This document shows, one piece after another, positions 56,520 through 64,000 of a stretch of DNA of 64,000 nucleotides. Each line of letters begins with the position of its first letter. The first letter of the stretch is position 1. Under the pieces are notes generated by a model. It did not search any database. It saw only the letters and a program-made list of their open reading frames with translations, and had not been told where the DNA came from. This DNA comes from Lysobacter arenosi (GTDB lineage: Bacteria; Pseudomonadota; Gammaproteobacteria; Xanthomonadales; Xanthomonadaceae): assembly GCF_016613475.2 (NCBI RefSeq), contig NZ_CP071517.1:1550001-1614000 (forward strand), written 5' to 3'. Made by a program: the position numbers and the translations under genes.

Positions 56520-57536
56520 ATGCCTGGTCCGTCCTTCAGCGCAGCCGAACTGGCACAGCGCTTCGCCCTGCAGGTGCAGGGCGACGGCGCGGCGCGCGTG
56601 GATGGCGTAGGCACGCTGGCCAAGGCCGGGCCGCAACAGCTGGCCTTCCTCGCCAACCCGAAGTACCGCGGCCAGCTGGCCAGCAGCGGCGCCGGCGTGG
56701 TGGTCATGCGGGAAGACGACGCGGTCGGTTACTCCGGCACCGCGCTGCTTGCGCGCGATCCTTACGCCGCTTTCGCCAAGATGTCGGCGTTGTTCGAGCC
56801 CAGGCCGCTGCGGGAAGCGGGCATTCACCCCTCGGCCGCGATCGACGCCACCGCCAGCATCGACCCGCAGGCCCATGTCGGTCCGTTCGTCAGCATCGGC
56901 GCGCGCAGCCGCGTCGAGGCCGGCGCGATTGTCGGCGCCGGTTGCGTCATCGGCGACGACTGCGTGGTCGGCGCCGGCACCGAACTGATCGCACGCGTCA
57001 CCCTGGTCACCCGGGTCCGCATCGGCCAGCGCGCGGTCATCCATCCTGGCGCGGTGATCGGTGCCGCCGGCTTTGGCCTGGCGATGGAGGCCGGCCGCTG
57101 GCTCAACGTGCCCCAGCTCGGCGGCGTCGTCATCGGCGACGACTGCGAGATCGGCGCCAACACCACCATCGACCGCGGCGCCATCGAGGACACCGTGCTC
57201 GAAGAGGATGTGCGCCTCGACAACCAGATCCAGATCGGCCACAACGTGTTCATCGGCGCCCACTCGGCGATGGCCGGATGCTCGGCCGCCGCCGGCAGCG
57301 CGCGCATCGGCCGCTATTGCCTCATCGGCGGTGGCGCCGGCGTGCTGGGCCACCTGGAAATATGCGACAAGGTCGTCATCACCGCGATGAGCCTGGTCAC
57401 CAGCTCGATCCGCGAACCCGGCGAGTACTCCTCCGGGACGCCCTTGATGGACAATCGCAGCTGGCGCAAGAATGCCGCGCGCTTCAAGCAGCTCGACGCC
57501 ATCGCGCGGCGGCTGCCGGGCCGACGCGAGGACTGA
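56520..57536 (+). CDS. lpxD: UDP-3-O-(3-hydroxyacyl)glucosamine N-acyltransferase
   Basis: The 338-residue lipid A enzyme adds the second N-linked hydroxyacyl chain. An N-terminal uridine-binding domain (QLAFLANPKYRGQL) precedes the left-handed beta-helix (IHPSAAIDATASIDPQAHVG ... TTIDRGAIEDTVLEEDVRLDN, IQIGHNVFIGAHSAMAG with catalytic His). Length equals E. coli LpxD (341). It is 22 bases after bamA. Confidence 0.97.
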   Translation: MPGPSFSAAELAQRFALQVQGDGAARVDGVGTLAKAGPQQLAFLANPKYRGQLASSGAGVVVMREDDAVGYSGTALLARDPYAAFAKMSALFEPRPLREAGIHPSAAIDATASIDPQAHVGPFVSIGARSRVEAGAIVGAGCVIGDDCVVGAGTELIARVTLVTRVRIGQRAVIHPGAVIGAAGFGLAMEAGRWLNVPQLGGVVIGDDCEIGANTTIDRGAIEDTVLEEDVRLDNQIQIGHNVFIGAHSAMAGCSAAAGSARIGRYCLIGGGAGVLGHLEICDKVVITAMSLVTSSIREPGEYSSGTPLMDNRSWRKNAARFKQLDAIARRLPGRRED

Positions 57537-57644
57537 GCCGGCGCCCATCCGGGCGCCTTCACCCGGTTTGCCCCCGATTACTGCAATGCTGGCCCCCGCC
57601 GCGGACGACCTCCGGCAGCGACGGACCGGCTGAAAGGACCCCTG

Positions 57645-58100
57645 ATGAGCCATACTGTGGAACTACCGATCGACGTCAACACCATCCAGACGCTGCTGCC
57701 GCATCGCTATCCGTTCCTGCTGGTCGATCGCGTGGTCGAGTTCGAAGCGCACAAGCGCGTGCTCGCCTACAAGAACGTCACCTGCAACGAGCCGTACTTC
57801 CAGGGCCACTTCCCCGGCCACCCGGTGATGCCGGGCGTGCTGGTGGTGGAAGCGCTGGCCCAGGCCGGCGGCATCCTGACCCAGCTGTCGAGCCAGACCA
57901 CGGCCGATGGCCGGCTGTTCTACCTGGTTAAGATCGACAACGCCAAGTTCTCCAAGATGGTCGTCCCCGGCGACCGCCTTGACCTGGATGTCACGCTCAA
58001 GCGCGTGATCCGCAACGTCGCGATCTACACCGGCATTGCCAGCGTCGCCGGCGAGCAGGTCGCCTGCGCCGAGATCGTCTGCGCCGAGGCGAAGGCCTGA
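57645..58100 (+). CDS. fabZ: 3-hydroxyacyl-ACP dehydratase FabZ
   Basis: The 151-residue hot-dog-fold dehydratase of fatty acid elongation shows [18 protein letters not shown], the catalytic His in [20 protein letters not shown] (with the catalytic Glu at its end) and [17 protein letters not shown] precedes the ATG. It competes with LpxA for 3-hydroxyacyl-ACP, its neighbour 3 bases on. Confidence 0.97.
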   Translation: MSHTVELPIDVNTIQTLLPHRYPFLLVDRVVEFEAHKRVLAYKNVTCNEPYFQGHFPGHPVMPGVLVVEALAQAGGILTQLSSQTTADGRLFYLVKIDNAKFSKMVVPGDRLDLDVTLKRVIRNVAIYTGIASVAGEQVACAEIVCAEAKA

Positions 58101-58103
58101 GCC

Positions 58104-58907
58104 ATGTCCGAAGCGCACATCCATCCCACCGCCAACATCCACGCCAGCGCCGTGGTCGAAGCCGGTGCGCGCCTGGCTGCCGGTGTGCAGGTGGGTGCGC
58201 TGTGCTACATCGGGGCCGAGGTCGAAGTCGGTGAGAACACCGTGTTCGGCCCGCATTGCAGCGTCATCGGCCCGACCCGCATCGGCCGTGACAACCGCTT
58301 CGTCGGTCATTGCGCGATCGGCGGCGAGCCGCAGGACAAGAAGTACCAGGGCGAGCGCGTCGAGCTGGTGATCGGCGACCGCAACCTGTTCCGCGAGTTC
58401 GTCACCGTCAACCGCGGCACCGGCACCGGCGGCGGCGTCACACGCGTCGGCAACGACAACTGGATGCTCGCCTACACCCACGTCGCCCACGACTGCATCG
58501 TCGGCAACCACTGCGTGTTCTCCAACAACGCCACGCTGGCCGGTCACGTCGAAGTCGGCGACCACGTCATCCTCAGCGGCTTCGCCGGCATCCACCAGTT
58601 CTGCCGTATCGGCGCGCATGCCTTCATCGGCATGGGTGCGCTGGTCAATGGCGACGTGCCGCCGTTCGTGATGGTCGCCCAGGACGGCTACGGCCGCCCG
58701 CGCGGCATCAACAGCGAAGGCCTCAAGCGTCGCGGCTTCGACGCCGGACGCATCAGCGCGATCAAGCGCGCGTACCGGGCGCTGTACATGTCCGGTGGCA
58801 CGCTGGAAGAGGCGCGCGCCAAGCTGGCCGAGCTGGCCGGCGACAGCGACGACGTGCGCGCGGTGCTGGCGTTCGTCGACGCCGGCGAGCGACCGCTGCT
58901 GCGCTGA
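58104..58907 (+). CDS. lpxA: UDP-N-acetylglucosamine O-acyltransferase
   Basis: The 267-residue enzyme performs the first step of lipid A synthesis. Hexapeptide repeats ([20 protein letters not shown]) form the beta-helix; [29 protein letters not shown] and the catalytic-His region [19 protein letters not shown] are the LpxA signature. [16 protein letters not shown] leads to the helical C-terminus. Length matches E. coli LpxA (262). Confidence 0.97.
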   Translation: MSEAHIHPTANIHASAVVEAGARLAAGVQVGALCYIGAEVEVGENTVFGPHCSVIGPTRIGRDNRFVGHCAIGGEPQDKKYQGERVELVIGDRNLFREFVTVNRGTGTGGGVTRVGNDNWMLAYTHVAHDCIVGNHCVFSNNATLAGHVEVGDHVILSGFAGIHQFCRIGAHAFIGMGALVNGDVPPFVMVAQDGYGRPRGINSEGLKRRGFDAGRISAIKRAYRALYMSGGTLEEARAKLAELAGDSDDVRAVLAFVDAGERPLLR

Positions 58908-58913
58908 CTCATC

Positions 58914-58939
58914 GTCGTCCCGGCGTTCGCCGGGATGAC
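58914..58939. repeat. Short palindromic intergenic repeat, second copy
   Basis: GTCGTCCCGGCG-TT-CGCCGGGATGAC pairs over its whole arms apart from the GT/AT step. It lies between lpxA and lpxB and shares its core with the copy at 3755-3778. Confidence 0.8.
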
Positions 58940-59007
58940 GGGGCCTTGGCTGGGCTATCATCCGTTCGCAATCGCGGTCCTGCCGCCACCCTTCACGCGA
59001 GCCGGCT

Positions 59008-60204
59008 TTGACGCACTCCGCCAGTCCATCCTCCACCGCTCCGCGCATCGCCCTGTGCGCCGGCGAGGCTTCCGGCGACCTGCTCGGTGCCGGCCTGATC
59101 GAAGCACTGCGCAAGCACTACCCCGACGCCCGGTTCGCCGGCATCGGCGGCGAGCAGATGCGCGAAGCCGGATTGGACGCCTGGAACGATGCCTCGGAAC
59201 TGGCGGTCATGGGCCTGTCGGAAGTGTTGCGCCACCTGCCCCGCCTGCTGCGGCTGCGACGCGGATTCCGCCAGCGGCTGCTGGACTGGAAGCCCGATGT
59301 GTTCATCGGCATCGATGCACCCGACTTCAACCTCGGCGTCGAGAAGTGGCTGCGCAAGCGCGGGCTGCGCACCGTGCATTACGTGAGCCCGTCGGTATGG
59401 GCGTGGCGCGAGAAACGCGCCGAGAAGATCGGACGCAGCGCCGACCGCGTGCTGTGCCTGTTCCCGATGGAACCTGCGATCTATGCCCGCCACGGCGTCG
59501 ACGCGCGCTTCGTCGGCCATCCGCTGGCCGACGAGATGCCGCTGGATCCCGATCGCGACGCGGCCCGTCGCCAGCTCGGGCTCGACCTTTCACGGCCGTT
59601 GCTGGCACTGCTGCCGGGATCGCGCGTCGGCGAGATCGAGCGCCTGGGCGCCGATTTCCTGTCCGCCGCGGCACTGCTGCTCCAGCAGGACCCGCAGCTG
59701 CAGGTCGTGGTGCCGATGGCCAACGAGCACGCCAGCGCGGCATTCCAGCGCGTGCTGGCGGCGCATCCCGACAGCATCACGCTGACGCCGGCGCTGCGGG
59801 TCATCCGCGGCCAGGCGCGCACGCTGATGATCGCCAGCGACGTGGTGCTGCTGGCCTCCGGCACGGCCACGCTCGAGGCGATGCTGGCCAAGCGGCCGAT
59901 GGTGGTCGCCTACAAGGTCGCGGCCAGCACCTACGCGCTGGTCAAGGGCCTGGGCATGCTCAAGGTCGACAACTACGCGCTGCCCAACGTGCTCGCCGGC
60001 GAGCGCGTGGTGCCCGAACTCATGCAGGCCGACTGCACGCCGGAAAATCTCGCCGCGGCCGTGTCGACATGGCTGCACGATCCTGCCGCGACCGCGGCAT
60101 TGCAGCCGCGCTTCCGCGATCTGCACCTGCAACTGCGTCGCGATGCATCGGCCAGCGCCGCCGATGCCGTCAGCGAACTGATCGAGGCCGGCCGTGGCCA
60201 ATGA
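59008..60204 (+). CDS. lpxB: Lipid-A-disaccharide synthase
   Basis: The 398-residue GT19 glycosyltransferase condenses lipid X with UDP-diacylglucosamine. Conserved parts are [78 protein letters not shown] and [12 protein letters not shown]. No ATG precedes the conserved region; TTG at 59008 gives a reasonable start eleven codons ahead of it. A 100-base gap with a palindromic repeat separates it from lpxA. Confidence 0.95.
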   Translation: MTHSASPSSTAPRIALCAGEASGDLLGAGLIEALRKHYPDARFAGIGGEQMREAGLDAWNDASELAVMGLSEVLRHLPRLLRLRRGFRQRLLDWKPDVFIGIDAPDFNLGVEKWLRKRGLRTVHYVSPSVWAWREKRAEKIGRSADRVLCLFPMEPAIYARHGVDARFVGHPLADEMPLDPDRDAARRQLGLDLSRPLLALLPGSRVGEIERLGADFLSAAALLLQQDPQLQVVVPMANEHASAAFQRVLAAHPDSITLTPALRVIRGQARTLMIASDVVLLASGTATLEAMLAKRPMVVAYKVAASTYALVKGLGMLKVDNYALPNVLAGERVVPELMQADCTPENLAAAVSTWLHDPAATAALQPRFRDLHLQLRRDASASAADAVSELIEAGRGQ

Positions 60205-60844
60205 CGGCTCGCAGATGCCGCTGGACCTGAGCGCGCGCAGCGATCCGACGCCGCCGCGCATCGCCGGTGTCGATGAAGCCGGTCGTGGTCCGTTGGCCGG
60301 ACCGGTGGTGGTTGCAGCTGTCGTGTTCGCGCCCGGGCGCACGCCTGTCAACGGCCTGGACGATTCCAAGCAGCTGACCGCGGCACGACGCGAAACGCTG
60401 TACGACCGCATCATCGAGCGCGCGCTGGCCTGGCACATCGAGTTCGTCACGGTCGAGGAGATCGACCGCATCAACATCTACCAGGCGACGATGTCGGGCA
60501 TGAGCCGTGCGCTGTTCGCCGTCAGCCACGTCGCCGACCTGGCGCGCATCGACGGCAATGCGTTGCCGCGCTCGCTGCCGTGTCTGGCGGAAGCATGGAT
60601 CGGCGGCGATGCACGCGACCGCACGATCATGGCCGCATCGATCCTGGCCAAGGTAGCGCGTGATCGCCACATGCAGCAGCTGCACGCGCAATGGCCACAC
60701 TACGGTTTCGACCAGCACAAGGGCTACGGCACGCCCGAGCACCTCGCCGCGCTGACTCAGCACGGACCGTGCCCGCAGCATCGCCGCAGCTTCGCGCCGG
60801 TGCGCGAGGCGCTGGCGATGGTGACACCGCAAACGGCGGCGTGA
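60194..60844 (+). CDS. rnhB: Ribonuclease HII
   Basis: The 216-residue enzyme removes ribonucleotides from DNA. The DEDD-type active site is seen: [16 protein letters not shown] (Asp, Glu), [11 protein letters not shown], and [13 protein letters not shown] downstream of [13 protein letters not shown]. It starts with GTG inside the last codons of lpxB (11-base overlap); an ATG eight codons on (MPLDLSAR) is possible. dnaE, usual after rnhB in many gammaproteobacteria, is not present. Confidence 0.95.
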   Translation: MANDGSQMPLDLSARSDPTPPRIAGVDEAGRGPLAGPVVVAAVVFAPGRTPVNGLDDSKQLTAARRETLYDRIIERALAWHIEFVTVEEIDRINIYQATMSGMSRALFAVSHVADLARIDGNALPRSLPCLAEAWIGGDARDRTIMAASILAKVARDRHMQQLHAQWPHYGFDQHKGYGTPEHLAALTQHGPCPQHRRSFAPVREALAMVTPQTAA

Positions 60845-60851
60845 AAACAAC

Positions 60852-60872
60852 AGGCCCGCATCCAGCGGGCCT
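60852..60872 (+). terminator. Possible terminator after rnhB
   Basis: AGGCCCGC-ATCCA-GCGGGCCT is an 8-bp stem 7 bases after the rnhB stop. The following TGGCC is not a good T-tract. Confidence 0.5.
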
Positions 60873-60967
60873 TGGCCTCAACGCCGGACGGTGATCTCCG
60901 GATGAGGATCGATCGCGCCCGCATCGCCGCGGACCACATGGGTGCAAGACCCTGCTTTCGTCATCGT

Positions 60968-61390
60968 CTACTTGCGGATGATGATGGCCGGGTCGAGCGG
61001 CGTGCCGTTGGCCACGATGTCGTACTCGAAGCGACGCTCTCTCTCATTGGGGGGCAGCTGCATCGCCGTGATGTTCACCACGAACCTGCCGTTCTGCATC
61101 TGCGACGGCACTTTCAGCGGCGCTCCCTGTCCACCGGGATTGGCCGCCTTGAACCTGAGCTTGAACTGGACGTCGTTGCCCTGGTCGTTGACCCAGGCAA
61201 TCCTGCTGCCGGGCAGCACCACGCACTCGTCGCTGCTGACCCTCGGACCGCTGGAGACCCGGATCTCGACCGGTTGCTGGTTGGAGGTCTGCTTGCCGCA
61301 TTCGGCCGCCACGGCCTTGCTGCTGCAACCCGACAAGGTCATGCATCCGGTGACGGCCACGGCCGCCACCGCTAGCGTTATTGCTTTCAT
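60968..61390 (-). CDS. Small putative lipoprotein, unknown function
   Basis: The 140-residue protein is not recognised. It has a lipoprotein signal (ITLAVAAVAVTGCMTLSGCS) with a lipobox LSGC at Cys22, so it is probably membrane-anchored. A compact beta-rich domain follows (VEIRVSSGPRVSSDECVVLP, IAWVNDQGNDVQFKLRF, GRFVVNITAMQLPPNERE, FEYDIVANGTPLDPAIIIRK). GAGGAGAAGAAGA precedes the ATG. It lies 56 bases after the TPR regulator and may be co-transcribed with it. Confidence 0.75.
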   Translation of the reverse strand: MKAITLAVAAVAVTGCMTLSGCSSKAVAAECGKQTSNQQPVEIRVSSGPRVSSDECVVLPGSRIAWVNDQGNDVQFKLRFKAANPGGQGAPLKVPSQMQNGRFVVNITAMQLPPNERERRFEYDIVANGTPLDPAIIIRK

Positions 61391-61446
61391 TCTTCTTCTC
61401 CTCGGTTTGTGCCCGCGGGGGAACGGGCCTGTGATCACCGCCCCGC

Positions 61447-63779
61447 TCAGGGGGCGCGCGATGCCGTCATTTCTTGCGCCGCCAGTCGCCGCAGCACCGG
61501 CGTGGCCACGATCCGCACTTCCGGAATGCCATGCTTGCGCGCGGCGTCGAGCTGTTTGCGCGCAGCGGGCCAGTCGTTGAGCGATGCCATGGTCTGTGCG
61601 CCCCAGAAGGCAACTTCGCCACGCTCGGTCGCAATCGATTCGGCTTTGGCCAGCATCGACCGCGCCCGGTCGTTTTCGCCGAGGTTGGCCAGATACCAGG
61701 ACAGCTGCGCGAATCCCTGCGCGTCGTCGGACTTCAGCTTGAGGTAGCGATCGGCCATCTGCGATGCACGCAGGTAAGGCTCGCGCGCCTGCGCGGCCGT
61801 CGTCGCGGATGCCGACAGCGCGTCGCCGAGGTTGCCCCACAGGCGGAAGTCGCTGCCGTCGAGCTCGGCTGCATGGCGGTACAGCGCGGCGGCTTCTTCG
61901 TAGGCGCCGGTGTCGTACTTCACCGAGCCCCAGGTTGCTCAATGCCGCGTAGTTCGGCTTGATTTCCAGCGAGCGCTCGTAGGCAGCGATTGCCTGCACG
62001 GCATTGCCGTTGGCCTGGTACAGCCCGCCCAGGCTGCTCCACAGGTCCGCGTCGTCCGGCTTCAACGACACGGCCGTGCGATACGATTCGATCGCCGCGG
62101 GCACGTCGCCGCTGGTGTACTGGTGGTAGCCCCGCTCCTGGAACACTCCCGCATCGCGTGGACGCAACTTGCGCGCGCGTTCGAAATAGTCGAGCGCCAG
62201 ATCGCCGCGACCCTGCGCGCTGGCAACGCCCGCGAGGCCCCAGGTAAGCCTCCGCGCGCAGCGCCGGATCGACCAGCGCATGCGTGTACTGCTCGATGGC
62301 GGCCTCGGACTCGCCGCGGGCGCGATGCAGGTCGCCCATCGCCAGGCTCACTTCGCGCAGCGAGGGGTCCATGTCCGATGCGCGCTTGCAGGCCGATTGC
62401 GCGCGTTCGAACGCGGCCGTGTCGCGCGCGGATTCGAAGCGTTCGATCTCGGCGCGGCAGATGCCGGCCTGGGCGCGCGCAAAGCCCGGATCGATCGCCA
62501 GTGCGCCGCGGAAATAGTTGATCGCGCTGGCGGGGTTGGCCTTGTCGCCGCGCACGCGGATCTCCTGCTGGCCCTTGAGGTAGGCGTCGTAGGCGGCGAC
62601 GTTTCGCGTCGGCGTCAAACGCCGTGCCAACGCCTGCCGCGCCGAATCCAGTCCGGTGCCCGGCAGGACGCCCACCAGCGCCTGCACCACTTCGTTGGCA
62701 ATGTCGCTTTGCAGGGCGAACACGTCACCGGTCTCGCGATCGTAGCTATGAGCCCACAACGTGAAACCCGTGCGCGTATCGGACAAGCGCGCGCTTATCC
62801 GCACCCTGGGACCCTCGCGGCGGACGCTGGCGTCGAGCAGCGTGGCCACGCCGAGCTGGGCGCCCAGGGCCTTGATGTCGACCTGCTGCTTGCCGCGTCC
62901 GGGCGCGGCGACCACGCGCAGGCCGGGTACGCCGGCCAGGGCGTCGTGCATCTCCACGCCCAGGCCTTCGGCGAAGTAGCCGTCGCGGCTGTCGGTGCTG
63001 AGGCTGACGAAGGGCAGCACCGCGATCGAGGCCTCCGCCACCGGCGCCGCAGTGCGTTCACGCTCGCCGAACCAGTAACCGCCGGCAGCGATGGCCAACA
63101 GCGCCGCAGCTGCCAACCACCATCGGCGCCGTGCCAGCGCCCTGCGCCGGGTACGGAATGCGGTGGGCACCACCGCCGGAGGCGTCGCGAGCGGCGCTTC
63201 GTCCTCGGGCGCCAGCGCGAACCCCGCCTCGTCGGCCAATGTCCCGGCGCTGGCGGCGCGGTAGCCGGCTGCGTGGTGGGCATCATCGACCGCCGGCGCC
63301 TCGGCCTCGTTGGCCGCCACGTTCATCGATGGCGGCACCGATTGCCTGACTGCGGCGACACCTTCGAGCGGATCGGCCGCCGGCTCGGCCCGGGCGGGGG
63401 GTTCCTGCGACTCGGACCCGGCTTCGGCCGCGGCCTTGAGTTCGCCGATGAACCGGTACCCCAGGGCGTGCTGGGTCTGGATGAAGCGGGGCCGCTGCGA
63501 GTCGTCGCCCAGGGCGTGACGGAGCTGGGCGATCACCCGGGTCAGGACGCCGGGGGTGACATGGCGGTGCCCCCATACCTGGTCCAGAAGTTCGTCGCGA
63601 CCGACCAGCTCGCCGGCCCGGCGCAGCAGCAGCAGCAGCACCGCGAAGGCCTTCGGCTCGACCGTCTGGGGTGTTCCGGCACGCGACAAGGTATGCGCGG
63701 TCGCGTCGACCACGATGTCGTCGAATCGGTAACTTTCGGTGGTTAGCCCGCCCTGGCCTGCCATCCCGTTCGGATTCAT
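61447..63779 (-). CDS. Winged-helix/TPR transmembrane transcription regulator (two frameshifts)
   Basis: This is a CadC/HilA-like protein. An OmpR/PhoB-type winged helix (about 15-110: YRFDDIVVDATAHTLSRAG, RDELLDQVWGHRHVTPGVLT, ALGYRFIGEL) precedes a TM helix (WWLAAAALLAIAAGGYWFG, about 220-240), a TolB-like periplasmic domain (SIAVLPFVSLSTDSRDGYFA) and TPR repeats (LALDYFERARKLRP, AIAAYERSLEIKPNYAALSN). One extra base in each CCCC run (62238-62241 and 61928-61931) breaks the frame. Corrected length is 776. The ATG at 63779 is preferred to a TTG two codons earlier. The signal sensed is unknown. Confidence 0.85.
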
Positions 63780-63919
63780 CGGCAAAACCTCATGGCGCCC
63801 TCATCAACCAGAGCGGACGATGAGGAAAGGCACGCACGGCCATCATGACTCATGTCTGCCGGTGGAGGAACCTGATCCGGCGCCGCAAGAACGGTGCCAT
63901 CCCCCCCACGGAGACCGTC

Positions 63920-64000
63920 ATGAACGCCATCATTTCCAACCCGAACCAGCTGTCCGCTTCCCTGCCGACCATCCTGGACGTGCCGTTTGAAGGCTCGGGC
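63920..64000 (+). CDS. Start of an unidentified protein, cut by the window end
   Basis: Twenty-seven codons begin MNAIISNPNQLSASLPTILD after GGAG six bases upstream, and continue VPFEGSG to the window edge. There is too little to identify. It is divergent from the winged-helix TPR regulator, which could control it. Confidence 0.5.
   Translation, partial: MNAIISNPNQLSASLPTILDVPFEGSG

Overview
The window is a high-GC chromosomal segment of a gammaproteobacterium of the Xanthomonadales (Lysobacter/Luteimonas/Xanthomonas relatives). This placement is inferred from the glnD-dapD-dapE and rpsB-tsf ... rnhB gene orders, the FecI/FecR/TonB-receptor and Oar-like receptor content, the winged-helix/TPR regulator and the intergenic repeat CCCGGCGTTCGCCGGG. 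No phage, insertion sequence or CRISPR array was recognised.

Layout. 1-7.4 kb: the start of a guanidinium exporter gene (sugE/gdx) behind a recognisable guanidine-II riboswitch, then rlmB, rnr, tRNA-Leu(CAG), rnk, parC and tpm. 7.4-20.7 kb: an anaerobic/denitrification island with hemN, an FNR/Anr-type regulator, quinol nitric oxide reductase (norB), nnrS, a SirB2-like membrane protein, fabA-fabB, a small Cys-tailed protein, an anion-type porin, nirK, nirV, a SCO protein and azurin. Seven sites resembling TTGAT-N4-ATCAA precede these units. Where the -10 is clear it begins at one fixed distance from the box, as at class II FNR promoters, so the island looks like one regulon of the locally encoded regulator. 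20.7-32.1 kb: a cysteine-synthase-like PLP enzyme, asnB with an Asn-codon leader peptide and an attenuator, a penicillin-acylase-family hydrolase, and the dapE / ArsC-like / dapD / glnD / map run on the minus strand. 32.1-34.4 kb: rpsB-tsf. 34.4-47.2 kb: an accessory block, almost all on the minus strand, separating tsf from pyrH. It holds an S8-protease autotransporter, a gene-free stretch with a structured RNA candidate and three double-hairpin repeats, an iron-type sigma/FecR/TonB-receptor system and an Oar-like receptor. 47.2-60.9 kb: pyrH, a zinc-type CDF exporter, frr, uppS, cdsA, dxr, rseP, bamA, lpxD, fabZ, lpxA, lpxB and rnhB, the translation/envelope biogenesis cluster. 60.9-64 kb: a small lipoprotein, a CadC/HilA-like winged-helix TPR regulator and the start of an unidentified gene.

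How it fits together. NirK reduces nitrite to NO using electrons probably delivered by azurin, NorB removes the NO, NnrS protects against NO stress, HemN makes haem without oxygen, and FabA/FabB make unsaturated fatty acids without oxygen. The asnB leader is a textbook-looking ribosome-mediated attenuator reading Asn-tRNA supply.

Data-quality caveat: hemN, tpm, norB, the PLP enzyme and the TPR regulator each carry small insertions (seven events). Four of them lie in runs of four or more C or G. Removing them restores full-length conserved proteins, so most are likely base-call errors rather than decay.
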